Shown: positions 6,379 to 12,176, numbered from the stretch's first letter. The stretch: DNA of 32,505 bases from a virus (IMGVR_UViG_3300027971_000147:1-32505); one strand, 5' to 3'. Notes: a model not told the origin generated them from the sequence alone. A program made the numbers and translations.

Positions 6379-7076
6379 ATTGTGGCCTCTTTGCCGCAAT
6401 CGCCCGCTACATGGTGGCGAAGGATCGAACCAATCGGAAGCGATTTTGCGAATTCCCGGACCGCTGCCGCGTCGTTTTTATGGCCTGTTTTTCTGGTTGC
6501 GTGCCACTGCATAACTACCCGCCCAACACCAGCATAACAGCCGCCCTTGTCATCGGATCCGACTAGTTTCTTCTGCTGGCTGTGTCCGACGAACACCACA
6601 ACAAAATCCCGATCCGACCTAGCGCACAATGGGTTTCCGCTGCCGCAATCCCTACATGTGAACCCTTCGGATAGTTCCGCGGGGCAACGCACAAACCGCA
6701 CGCCGTCAATCCGAGCGGGCCATTGATCGGCGCTGTCATGCGGAGCAGCATATACAGTAGGATAACCCGCGGCCACATTCTCAAGCGCGTCCGACACTGC
6801 GTCGGATGATAGGTTGATTACTGTTTTTCCCTTCTTAGGTTTCGGGATAACGCTGCGCCCGAAATGGGAATAAGTAAAGGCTTTCCCTTTACGTGGTACA
6901 GCATCAGATAAGGCGGCTAAGTACTCTTGATCGACTAGGTCCGCGCTATGCTCGCCCTTCGGATTCAATGCACAGGACTTCGGACACGTGCCGAATATTG
7001 AATGCTCGCCGCTGCGGTACGTTACCGCGATTGGTCCGGTTTTCCCGTTACCTGATACCGCTACTGTTTTTAGCAT
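6375..7076 (-). CDS. Cysteine-rich conserved phage protein, 233 aa, unknown
   Basis: 233 aa, ATG at 7076 with AGAGAGGAAATC upstream. It has an ordered set of cysteines: GTCPKSCALNP near residues 29-39, CPAEL, CRDCGSGNPLC around 140-152, and CYAGVG, suggesting a metal- or iron-sulphur-binding core. Other conserved-looking blocks are FTYSHFGRS and HDSADQWPARIDG. The pattern resembles a conserved phage domain of unknown function (I tentatively think of DUF7227 or the gp88-like group), but that match is from memory and unverified. It has its own promoter at 7112-7140, at the end of the upstream operon. No catalytic role can be assigned. Confidence 0.8.
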   Translation of the reverse strand: MLKTVAVSGNGKTGPIAVTYRSGEHSIFGTCPKSCALNPKGEHSADLVDQEYLAALSDAVPRKGKAFTYSHFGRSVIPKPKKGKTVINLSSDAVSDALENVAAGYPTVYAAPHDSADQWPARIDGVRFVRCPAELSEGFTCRDCGSGNPLCARSDRDFVVVFVGHSQQKKLVGSDDKGGCYAGVGRVVMQWHATRKTGHKNDAAAVREFAKSLPIGSILRHHVAGDCGKEATI

Positions 7077-7111
7077 GATTTCCTCTCTTCACTCTAAGTT
7101 ATGACAATAAC

Positions 7112-7140
7112 ACTATAACAGGTTGTCTCCCCATTCGCAA
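7112..7140 (-). promoter_or_regulatory. Sigma70-type promoter for the 233 aa gene
   Basis: Minus-strand TTGCGA, 17-bp spacer, TGT-TATAGT. It overlaps the stop codon of the 76 aa gene. A short 5-bp stem GTTAT/ATAAC lies at 7098-7111, but it starts before the predicted +1, so this promoter departs from the hairpin-at-+1 rule of the others. Confidence 0.65.
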
Positions 7141-7343
7141 CCTATTTTTTCGGCCATCCTTCGGGCTGCATCGCGTACCGCGATCACAAAATCCCGCTGG
7201 CACCCATAAGTCTCCACATCGAACTCGAGCACATCGCCCTCGCCACTGTCCGCGTAAACAGTGGCATGAGGGTAGTCAAAATCGGCGCGAACAAAATCAG
7301 GAACAGAATCAACGGGTTGCGTGATATCGTCGAATAGTCGCAT
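7113..7343 (-). CDS. Small acidic protein, 76 aa, unknown
   Basis: 76 aa, begins MRLFDDITQPVDSV. Acidic, with a likely C-terminal helix (IAVRDAARRMAEKIGCEWG). ATG at 7343 is two bases after the stop of the 74 aa gene, so it is the last member of the operon driven from 7791-7819. No family recognised. Confidence 0.7.
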   Translation of the reverse strand: MRLFDDITQPVDSVPDFVRADFDYPHATVYADSGEGDVLEFDVETYGCQRDFVIAVRDAARRMAEKIGCEWGDNLL

Positions 7344-7345
7344 GG

Positions 7346-7570
7346 TTATCTCCCGAGGGCGTAATTGCGCAAGGTTTTGAAATAGGCACTAGGTTTATCG
7401 TGTTTTCGGGCATTGTCTAACCACGCCACCACGACGGTGCCGCTAGGCTTGACGCCCATAAACCGCCCGACACTTTCCTTTGTTCCGGCATATACCCATT
7501 GCCCGGGTTGAATATGCTTATAAAAAGAATGAGGCATGGCCCAGATATTGAAGGCAGGTTGATATTGCAT
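7346..7570 (-). CDS. Small basic protein, 74 aa, unknown
   Basis: 74 aa, beginning MQYQPAFNIWAMPHSFYKHI. The middle (PGQWVYAGTKESVGRFMGVKPSGTVVVAWL) reads like a short SH3-like or Tudor-like beta barrel, which is an impression only. Its ATG shares one base with the upstream stop (TGATG), showing translational coupling. Confidence 0.7.
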   Translation of the reverse strand: MQYQPAFNIWAMPHSFYKHIQPGQWVYAGTKESVGRFMGVKPSGTVVVAWLDNARKHDKPSAYFKTLRNYALGR

Positions 7571-7749
7571 CAGTCCCTCCCCACACCAGCGTAAGCCTTT
7601 GCGGCCTTTAGAGTACGGAATGTCCGCTTTTCTTGCGGTATTCCGTAATATTCAGAATAGTAAATATTACGATTATGACAACCAAACTTTGTACAAACAA
7701 TCCACGCCACCGTGCGATTGTCGCGCTTCACTGGTGCAAACATAACCAT
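7570..7749 (-). CDS. Small basic protein, 59 aa, unknown
   Basis: ATG at 7749 is preferred over the GTG at 7752 because AGAGGAG is then 6 bases away. About 59 aa; basic, with KRDNRTVAWIVCTKFGCHNR and a C-terminal TLKAAKAYAGVGRD that looks like a helix. First gene of a three-gene operon; promoter 7791-7819 and leader hairpin 7768-7786 lie directly upstream. Function unknown. Confidence 0.7.
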   Translation of the reverse strand: MVMFAPVKRDNRTVAWIVCTKFGCHNRNIYYSEYYGIPQEKRTFRTLKAAKAYAGVGRD

Positions 7750-7767
7750 CACGCTCTCCTCTATGGT

Positions 7768-7786
7768 TCACTGCAACTCGCAGTGA
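7768..7786 (-). promoter_or_regulatory. 5' leader hairpin
   Basis: TCACTGC-AACTC-GCAGTGA, 7-bp perfect stem starting within two bases of predicted +1 (about 7784). Confidence 0.75.
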
Positions 7787-7790
7787 TAAT

Positions 7791-7835
7791 ACTATAACAC
7801 TACTTAACCACCTATGCAACTAGGGAGTTTCCCTA
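7791..7835 (-). promoter_or_regulatory. Promoter with shared 20-bp upstream element
   Basis: Minus-strand TTGCAT (7814-7819), 17-bp spacer, TGT-TATAGT (7791-7796). The 20 bp at 7816-7835 match the elements at 8534-8553 and 8866-8885 and start at the same offset from the -35. Further dyads of CCCTA/TAGGG continue to about 7850. Confidence 0.75.
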
Positions 7836-7848
7836 ATAGGGTTTACCC

Positions 7849-8061
7849 TTAGTAGTCCCCATAGTACAGGTCCTGATATGCTTCTGGGTTCGGCTGCGGC
7901 TCCCCCTTGTAGAAGGGATTCCTCTCCCACGTGTCATAGGGCGACAGCAGCCATTCGACATCCCGGCGATCACGGCCAACATCGAAGGCCCACTGTTTGA
8001 TCGCAGCCTCAATGCTGTAAGGCTGCTCAAATTCGTCATCATGGTTTGGACGAAAGATCAT
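7849..8061 (-). CDS. Small acidic protein, 70 aa, unknown
   Basis: 70 aa from ATG at 8061, which shares one base with the stop of the 133 aa gene (TGATG); this coupling makes 8061 a better start than the upstream GTG at 8076. It starts MIFRPNHDDEFEQPYSIEAA and ends with a Tyr- and Asp-rich tail (YQDLYYGDY). Acidic and aromatic; no family recognised. Confidence 0.7.
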   Translation of the reverse strand: MIFRPNHDDEFEQPYSIEAAIKQWAFDVGRDRRDVEWLLSPYDTWERNPFYKGEPQPNPEAYQDLYYGDY

Positions 8062-8462
8062 CACACCTGCTCCCACGCTTGCAGGCCCTCAATGACCTGA
8101 TCCTTGGTCAACCACCCACTGCGCATGGCGTGCTCGAGAACCTCTACCGCGGCCTCCCGTGACGTGTTGCTTCCAAACCCGTGAAGCTTGCACAACTCCT
8201 CGAAAGTGTCACCAGTGATGGGCACCGCGGCATCAATCAGCGCATCCTGAAGGTCGTCAGAAAACACGCAATGCCGACCAATGTAGATGATCTGAGGATC
8301 ATTGTCGTCCGGCGAATCCTTATACGAGGGCCACACCTCAATCATCATGCCTTTTGGCAAAAAGGGCCAAGATAACCAGCTATCAGTGTATCGACGGTCC
8401 CGGCTAGTATTTTCAACATTCCGGGTCAATTTGTACCACTGGGGTTTTCTGCTCATATCCAT
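8061..8462 (-). CDS. Early protein, 133 aa, unknown
   Basis: The frame is open further upstream, but the promoter lies at 8509-8537, so the start must be inside the transcript. ATG at 8462 follows AGAGAGGATAGAGATAGAA and gives 133 aa. It begins MDMSRKPQWYKLTRN. The C-terminal third is helical (FEELCKLHG, SREAAVEVLEHAMRSGWLT). Leads a two-gene operon with the 70 aa gene. Function unknown. Confidence 0.72.
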   Translation of the reverse strand: MDMSRKPQWYKLTRNVENTSRDRRYTDSWLSWPFLPKGMMIEVWPSYKDSPDDNDPQIIYIGRHCVFSDDLQDALIDAAVPITGDTFEELCKLHGFGSNTSREAAVEVLEHAMRSGWLTKDQVIEGLQAWEQV

Positions 8463-8487
8463 TTCTATCTCTATCCTCTCTTTATTG

Positions 8488-8502
8488 ACTGCACCATGCA
8501 GT
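8488..8502 (-). promoter_or_regulatory. 5' leader hairpin
   Basis: ACTGCA-CCA-TGCAGT, 6-bp perfect stem starting exactly at predicted +1 (about 8502). Confidence 0.72.
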
Positions 8503-8508
8503 GAATAC

Positions 8509-8559
8509 ACTATAACACTGCCATAAGGGGAAGTCAACTAGGGGTTTTCCCTAGTTGAC
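8509..8559 (-). promoter_or_regulatory. Promoter with upstream element and 11-bp dyad
   Basis: Minus-strand TTGACT (8532-8537), 17-bp spacer, TGT-TATAGT (8509-8514). An 11-bp perfect inverted repeat, GTCAACTAGGG/CCCTAGTTGAC (8533-8559, five-base centre), overlaps the -35 and contains the 20-bp element 8534-8553. This placement is typical of an operator or activator site. Confidence 0.78.
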
Positions 8560-8564
8560 ATCAG

Positions 8565-8801
8565 TTAAATAGTCCTCAATCCACTATCCTCATGCATCTG
8601 TTTCAACAGATGATTGGAATCAAAGTATTCGCCCAGATCCCGTGCGTACTTATGTGGGTACGCTCCCATCTTATGGCCAAGATTCCAGATCGCATCATGC
8701 TGAGTCTGGCCATCACATGACAGCCCTAGCTGTCTACCGTCAGACTCAAAGTAAGAAGCTTCCCACTTGCCAGTGTCTTCCTTGAATACACACTTGATCA
8801 T
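8565..8801 (-). CDS. Small early protein, 78 aa, unknown
   Basis: 78 aa, ATG at 8801 with AAGAGAGGAAACG before it. It begins MIKCVFKEDTGKWEASYFES and reads like a two- or three-stranded beta sheet followed by helices. Single-gene cassette with promoter 8841-8869 and hairpin 8821-8833. Not recognised. Confidence 0.72.
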   Translation of the reverse strand: MIKCVFKEDTGKWEASYFESDGRQLGLSCDGQTQHDAIWNLGHKMGAYPHKYARDLGEYFDSNHLLKQMHEDSGLRTI

Positions 8802-8820
8802 CGTTTCCTCTCTTGGTTAT

Positions 8821-8833
8821 CTGCAACATGCAG
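8821..8833 (-). promoter_or_regulatory. 5' leader hairpin
   Basis: CTGCA-ACA-TGCAG stem starting one base from predicted +1 (about 8834). Same plan as 8488-8502 with a different loop. Confidence 0.68.
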
Positions 8834-8840
8834 TGAAGAG

Positions 8841-8885
8841 ACTATAACACTGCCTGGGACCACAATCAACTAAGTACTTTCCCTA
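8841..8885 (-). promoter_or_regulatory. Promoter with shared 20-bp upstream element
   Basis: Minus-strand TTGATT (8864-8869), 17-bp spacer, TGT-TATAGT (8841-8846). The 20-bp element (8866-8885) overlaps the stop codon of the nuclease gene upstream. Confidence 0.78.
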
Positions 8886-9311
8886 CCTTCTGTCCATCAG
8901 GTCGGCCATTTCCTGCCAGTCAATCTTATCGATTGGCCACTGCCCTAAAGGAGGCACACGATCTACGTGCTTCTTCAATAGTTCTGGCACCTTGCTGCCC
9001 TCAAACAGCACCGCCCTTGTATCACCCTTCTCCCAGATATCATCCTCTCGGAACCGGGCCAACAAGTACACAGGGCACCCAAGCTCCCAATGCTTGACCA
9101 TAAACGCTACCTGATGAGGCCGAGGGTAAACCATCTTGGCATAACTAACCTTAAGCTCAACCATCGCAAAACGCCCCGGGAGCGCGACAAGAAGGTCGGG
9201 AAGGCCTAGGGTAGCCCGAGACTCCAACGGCGTTACAGAGGCCCCCGGAAGGGCCTTCCTGACCACTGCTGAGAACTCTGCCTCAGTCTTCCTTTTCTTC
9301 GGTGCTGGCAT
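8883..9311 (-). CDS. PD-(D/E)XK nuclease, VRR-NUC / Holliday-junction-resolvase type
   Basis: 142 aa. The core is E30, then GLPDLL with P38-D39, then VELK with E52 and K54, then Q67 in RPHQVAF. This is the D-xn-ExK metal-binding site of small PD-(D/E)XK nucleases such as VRR-NUC domains and phage Holliday-junction resolvases. It would cut branched replication intermediates before packaging or degrade host DNA. ATG at 9311 lies inside the end of the small terminase gene (29-bp overlap) with GGAG seven bases before it, which ties nuclease and packaging expression together. Fold call is strong; the exact substrate is inferred. Confidence 0.85.
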   Translation of the reverse strand: MPAPKKRKTEAEFSAVVRKALPGASVTPLESRATLGLPDLLVALPGRFAMVELKVSYAKMVYPRPHQVAFMVKHWELGCPVYLLARFREDDIWEKGDTRAVLFEGSKVPELLKKHVDRVPPLGQWPIDKIDWQEMADLMDRR

Positions 9312-9951
9312 CGATCATCTCCATAATGTCTTCAGGGGGTTCTTCGACCCCGGGATCAAAGGCTGGATCTATCTCTCTCGCAAGCGTCTCAGTGACCTCT
9401 CCGGTGGTCGCATCAATGATCGCAGTGGGAGCCGGTCCGTACAGGCGCTTCAGTTCATCAAGCTTGCGCTCGACCTCTTCCTTACTCATCGAGTCAATAG
9501 TCCCGTGCCGGATCTCCTTGCGCTCGATGTAAATCGTTCCAAGGGCCTGTCCCCGCCGATACTCAGCGTTGACCGCGGCAGCAAAAGCACCCGCCTCGAT
9601 GGCCTTGTCGCGGATAATCTGCAAGTCCCGCATGTGCCGGTCATAGTTGGTGTTGTACTTCGAGGCCAACTCCGCCCGGTACGCTTGGATCGCGGCCACC
9701 ACATGGGGGTTCATCTTCGGGTTCGTTAGCTGCCATGCCTTGACGCTGGGGTTCGTTGTCTCATACCCCGCGGCCTTCACAGCATCCTTGAGCGTGACGC
9801 GGCCATCGCCACTCACATACTCCTGAACAAACTTCCACTCTTTGGCCGTCAGCGTCTTTGCAGCACGCAACTTCGGAACAACGGCAGCGGTCCTCGTTGC
9901 TACCTTAGGAGGTATGACAGGAGGGACATTCCAAACATCCTTCTTCGTCAC
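9283..9951 (-). CDS. terS: Terminase small subunit
   Basis: 222 aa. Residues about 36-95 match the DNA-binding head of small terminases: LTAKEWKFVQEYVSGDGRVT, then a helix-turn-helix with DAVKAAGYE and a PHVVAAIQAYRAEL segment. The middle is a helical oligomerisation region, and the C-terminus is acidic (EEPPEDIMEMIDASTEEKED), which suits contact with the large subunit. It recognises the packaging site and hands DNA to TerL. GTG start at 9951 overlaps the upstream TGA (GTGA). It lies about 5 kb from terL with many early genes between them, which is not the usual adjacent arrangement. The call rests on motif pattern and length. Confidence 0.8.
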   Translation of the reverse strand: MTKKDVWNVPPVIPPKVATRTAAVVPKLRAAKTLTAKEWKFVQEYVSGDGRVTLKDAVKAAGYETTNPSVKAWQLTNPKMNPHVVAAIQAYRAELASKYNTNYDRHMRDLQIIRDKAIEAGAFAAAVNAEYRRGQALGTIYIERKEIRHGTIDSMSKEEVERKLDELKRLYGPAPTAIIDATTGEVTETLAREIDPAFDPGVEEPPEDIMEMIDASTEEKED

Positions 9952-10175
9952 TCAGTTCTCCACATACGCCATCCCCCTTCCGCGGGCACAGAACGCACTG
10001 TAAACGCCCAGCTAGGCCTATGCCTTCGGACGAACCTTAACGCGGCCACACGGGCAGATTTAGCCTGTCCAAAGTCCTTAAACAGGATCGAATCCCCCTC
10101 TTCCATCTGATCAAAGGGGTACCGGGTCCGGCCTGTCGGCTGTGACACGTTTTTGTCTATGTTGAACACAATCAA
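9948..10175 (-). CDS. Small basic protein, 75 aa, unknown
   Basis: 75 aa. Best start is TTG at 10175, which overlaps the TGA of the upstream frame (TTGA) and has GGAG four to five bases before it. It begins MIVFNIDKNVSQPTGRTRYP (TTG read as Met). The second half is Arg-rich (SARVAALRFVRRHRPSWAF), consistent with nucleic-acid binding. It directly precedes and couples to terS. Not recognised. Confidence 0.65.
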   Translation of the reverse strand: MIVFNIDKNVSQPTGRTRYPFDQMEEGDSILFKDFGQAKSARVAALRFVRRHRPSWAFTVRSVPAEGGWRMWRTE

Positions 10176-10354
10176 ACAACTCCGTAGGCAACAGGCTCAA
10201 TCGTACAACAAAAGGCACAGAAACAACAACCCTCCCCGCCAAGCCGCATAAACCTTAGGACCGCGGGCCGCGGTCCACGAGCAACCAACCCCAAAACCAG
10301 AAACAAGGGTTCCCTATAGGACTTTTGAGGACATAGGCATGTTTTTTTTTTCAC
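10172..10354 (-). CDS. Doubtful 60 aa cysteine-rich frame
   Basis: Open from GTG at 10354, whose only ribosome site (AGGAGG) touches the start codon; an internal ATG would give 25 aa. It ends with GGEGCCFCAFCCTIE, unusual for a real small protein, and spans the GGACCGCGG/CCGCGGTCC palindrome. Its stop overlaps the TTG start of the next gene, which argues that something is translated up to there. Either a leader peptide or chance. Confidence 0.3.
   Translation of the reverse strand: MKKKTCLCPQKSYREPLFLVLGLVARGPRPAVLRFMRLGGEGCCFCAFCCTIEPVAYGVV
10258..10276. repeat. GCGGTCC-type palindrome near the divergent region
   Basis: GGACCGCGG-G-CCGCGGTCC, a 9-bp perfect inverted repeat around one base, the longest dyad of this motif family in the window. 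Confidence 0.8.
10314..10351 (+). repeat. Inverted repeat, left arm (24 bp plus T10)
   Basis: Starts CTATAGGACTTTTGAGGACA, runs to 10337 and is followed by four bases and ten T. Pairs with the right arm at 10485-10522 with 23 of 24 core bases matching. Confidence 0.85.
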
Positions 10355-10445
10355 CTCCTCTTCTCACGGATCTCCCCTAGAAATTACACCTATAAAACAC
10401 GACGTAATTTGACGTGTGGTTCCAAACCATTGATTTCATTCACTT

Positions 10446-10470
10446 ATTACGGCATTACGTCTATTACGTC
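10446..10470. repeat. Iteron-like ATTACGTC repeats
   Basis: ATTACGGC (10446-10453), ATTACGTC (10454-10461) and ATTACGTC (10463-10470), spaced 8 and 9 bp. An inverted copy, GACGTAAT, is at 10401-10408, followed by TTGACGT. Confidence 0.75.
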
Positions 10471-10484
10471 AAATTTCACAAATT

Positions 10485-10522
10485 TAAAAAAAAAATCACC
10501 TATGTCCTCAAAAGTTCTATAG
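10485..10522 (-). repeat. Inverted repeat, right arm (24 bp plus A10)
   Basis: Mirror of 10314-10351. Core 10499-10522 differs from the left arm at one position; the A10 tract (10486-10495) mirrors the T10 tract. Both arms read outward contain the same six-codon frame, ATG to TAG, encoding MSSKVL. Confidence 0.85.
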
Positions 10523-10614
10523 AAAAGCGTTTTTGCCGTAAAACCCCCAGTTTTGCTTAAAAAATAGGCAAAAAAGCACCATCTTGCCTAACTCCGCACC
10601 ACTTGACCTCCCAC

Positions 10615-10643
10615 TTGACAGTAACACTAGACCTTGTTACTCT
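10615..10643 (+). promoter_or_regulatory. Sigma70-type promoter for the rightward operon
   Basis: Perfect TTGACA, 17-bp spacer, TGT-TACTCT. The -10 is a poor match, but the TGT extension is the same as in the leftward promoters. Confidence 0.5.
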
Positions 10644-10706
10644 CCTCACTTCACAACGACCGAAGCACAGATCCTAACTAACGCAACCACTACAGCCACT
10701 ACAATC

Positions 10707-10913
10707 ATGTCAAATACACAACTTTCTTCAGAAAACGACCGGGCCTCGGCCCTTCTTGACTTCTTATTTAACACCTGTGACTCGCCAAAGGATGCCTTAG
10801 AAACCTTGGACGCGGTCCGCGATCTGCTTACGCAGGCCATCGATACTGTCTCCAAAGAACTCTTGGAGCAGGCTTTGCAAAACGTTTCAACCACTTATGG
10901 GGACAAGTTATGA
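10707..10913 (+). CDS. Small helical early protein, 68 aa, unknown
   Basis: 68 aa from ATG at 10707; the frame is open further upstream, but the N-terminal extension is low complexity and has no start with a ribosome site. No clear Shine-Dalgarno precedes 10707 either. It begins MSNTQLSSENDRASALLDFL and looks like an acidic helical bundle (DALETLDAVRDLLTQAIDTV). First gene of the long plus operon; its stop overlaps the next start (ATGA). Function unknown. Confidence 0.65.
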   Translation: MSNTQLSSENDRASALLDFLFNTCDSPKDALETLDAVRDLLTQAIDTVSKELLEQALQNVSTTYGDKL

Positions 10914-11224
10914 CCAACACCTACCATGTCTTTCTAGAGATAATCACTTCTGACATCGAGCTTGACGGGGTTACGTTGACTGTTGACTATGAGTTTCAGG
11001 AACCTGAAGAGGGTGAAAGAGAGCCCGGGACTGGGTTGCTGTTGAGTCCGGAGATCCCTCCTTTGATCTACATTGAGGGGGTGAGTCATGCGGGCTATGA
11101 CATCACTGACCTGCTTAGTGATGACACGTTTGACCGAATCGAGCGCGTATTGATTGAGCGGTACGAGCATTCCAAGATTGCGAGTTATGAGGATCACATT
11201 CGCGACAAGGAGGAAGACCTTTGA
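10910..11224 (+). CDS. Acidic protein, 104 aa, unknown
   Basis: 104 aa, coupled to the previous gene by ATGA. Begins MTNTYHVFLEIITSDIELDG. The N-terminal half reads as beta strands and the C-terminal half as helices (DDTFDRIERVLIERYEHSK), with a strongly acidic overall charge. No family recognised. Confidence 0.72.
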   Translation: MTNTYHVFLEIITSDIELDGVTLTVDYEFQEPEEGEREPGTGLLLSPEIPPLIYIEGVSHAGYDITDLLSDDTFDRIERVLIERYEHSKIASYEDHIRDKEEDL

Positions 11225-11266
11225 CCTTGTTATTGAACTTACTTGAGCTAGTTAGGAGAAAGAGAG

Positions 11267-11515
11267 GTGTTGTGTCAGGAGTGCTTCGGCAAGGCAAAGA
11301 CGGTGGATACGAGGCATTACCAAGCGGGGGAACAGGAGGGGAGGTTCCCGTGGGTAGAGAGGAGGGTTGTTTGCCTGTATTGCGAACACAAGATGCACAC
11401 GGTGGAGGTAAGTCGGGAGTTGTGGCGGGAGGCGTTTGCTGCACTTTCGCGTGCAAGGAGGGCAGAGAGTGCCCAAGAAGATCAATTAGGGAGAAGCAGT
11501 GATGGTAACGACTGA
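11267..11515 (+). CDS. NrdR-like zinc-ribbon protein, 82 aa
   Basis: GTG start at 11267 with TTAGGAG eight bases upstream. Residues 1-48 follow the zinc ribbon of the transcription regulator NrdR: C3-x2-C6, then TVDTRHY (as VIDSR in NrdR), then VERRVVC36LYC39 and HTVEV in place of FTTFEV. The ATP-cone domain that makes NrdR a nucleotide sensor is absent; the rest is a helical, basic tail (LWREAFAALSRARRAES). It is therefore likely a stand-alone DNA-binding ribbon, perhaps a phage regulator. A more diverged relative is encoded at 14468-14713. Confidence 0.75.
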   Translation: MLCQECFGKAKTVDTRHYQAGEQEGRFPWVERRVVCLYCEHKMHTVEVSRELWREAFAALSRARRAESAQEDQLGRSSDGND

Positions 11516-11660
11516 GAAAACGCCACCTTTGTGCCAACAGTGCCAGCGAGCACCGGCCAAGTTTCGTACCTTTAACGTAAAGACCAAGGGGTACCGGTGG
11601 AAGTGTGAGACGTGTTTTAAGAAACTAAATCCATCTGGGTTTAATGGGGGAGCGCGATGA
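11502..11660 (+). CDS. Small zinc-finger protein, 52 aa
   Basis: 52 aa, ATG at 11502 with AGGGAG seven to eight bases before it, overlapping the end of the zinc-ribbon gene by 14 bp. Two CxxC knuckles, LCQQCQ and KCETCF, are spaced 20-odd residues apart in a short basic protein, a typical four-cysteine zinc ribbon. Stop overlaps the next start (ATGA). Probably binds nucleic acid or a host polymerase; target unknown. Confidence 0.75.
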   Translation: MVTTEKTPPLCQQCQRAPAKFRTFNVKTKGYRWKCETCFKKLNPSGFNGGAR

Positions 11661-11965
11661 AGAGGAAGGAGGTTTTGATGGAGTTTTTGACTGATCTGGC
11701 GGGCATGGTTCCGCGCAGATGGGAGGGGCTCGGAGAAGAGGAAATTAAAGACTTTCAGGTCAACCGGTTTGTGACTGAGCGGTTGATCCGCAGCATCGAT
11801 CAGCGGTTAAGGGAGAAAAACCACGGTCCGCGGTCCGTTGCCGGTGGTTGGCAGACTCTTGATGATGAGGAGTATCAGACCATTCTTGGGCAGCTTGGTG
11901 ATGGTGGGTTGTTGGCCTTTTACGTGTTGATTGAACAAAAACTTAGGGAGAAGAATGGTGGATAA
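11657..11965 (+). CDS. Early protein, 102 aa, unknown
   Basis: 102 aa, coupled by ATGA to the zinc-finger gene. Begins MKRKEVLMEFLTDLAGMVPR; almost entirely helical with a repeated flavour: IDQRLREKN near residue 48 and IEQKLREKN near the C-terminus. The centre (HGPRSVAGG) is encoded by a copy of the GCGGTCC motif at 11824-11837, in a spot that looks like a loop between helices. Function unknown. Confidence 0.7.
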   Translation: MKRKEVLMEFLTDLAGMVPRRWEGLGEEEIKDFQVNRFVTERLIRSIDQRLREKNHGPRSVAGGWQTLDDEEYQTILGQLGDGGLLAFYVLIEQKLREKNGG

Positions 11966-12176
11966 GGACGACATTATTCGTATGGCCTTGAAGGCGGGAG
12001 CGTCACAGGCGGTAAGTCCTAGAAATCCTGATCGACCGGCCCATTCTTTCAGCATGAAGCATCTTGAATGCTTTGCCAACCTTGTTGCCGCGCATGAGCG
12101 GGAGCAGATTTTAGATTTGGAATGTCCGTTAGGCTGGGTAAAAGTTGATGACATCCGCGCAAGGGGAGGGAAATGA
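11955..12176 (+). CDS. AAHERE-type phage protein, 73 aa
   Basis: ATG at 11955 is chosen because TTAGGGAG lies four to five bases upstream. 73 aa, beginning MVDKDDIIRMALKAGASQAV. It shares FANLVAAHERE and a C-terminal IRARGGK with the next gene, so the two are tandem paralogues. The AAHERE...IRARG pattern is familiar from many phage early regions, but I know of no function. Confidence 0.75.
   Translation: MVDKDDIIRMALKAGASQAVSPRNPDRPAHSFSMKHLECFANLVAAHEREQILDLECPLGWVKVDDIRARGGK

Larger units (their letters stand above)
10355..10706. other. Divergent control region, candidate replication origin
   Basis: About 350 bp with no supported gene, lying between leftward and rightward early transcription. 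From left to right: purine/pyrimidine-skewed DNA, GACGTAAT at 10401-10408, three near-tandem direct repeats ATTACGGC, ATTACGTC, ATTACGTC (10446-10470), an AT-rich block with A10, the right inverted-repeat arm (10485-10522), a TAGGCAA/TTGCCTA inverted repeat (10565-10590), and a sigma70-type promoter (10615-10643). Iteron-like repeats beside AT-rich DNA and long dyads between divergent operons are typical of phage origins or operator regions. No functional proof is available from sequence. Confidence 0.6.

Noticed and set aside
8463-8537. N-terminal extension of the 133 aa gene
   Set aside because: It would cover the promoter and the leader hairpin, so it cannot be in the transcript.
10584-10706. 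N-terminal extension of the 68 aa gene
   Set aside because: It crosses the predicted promoter, starts with TTG without a ribosome site, and is Thr-rich low complexity.
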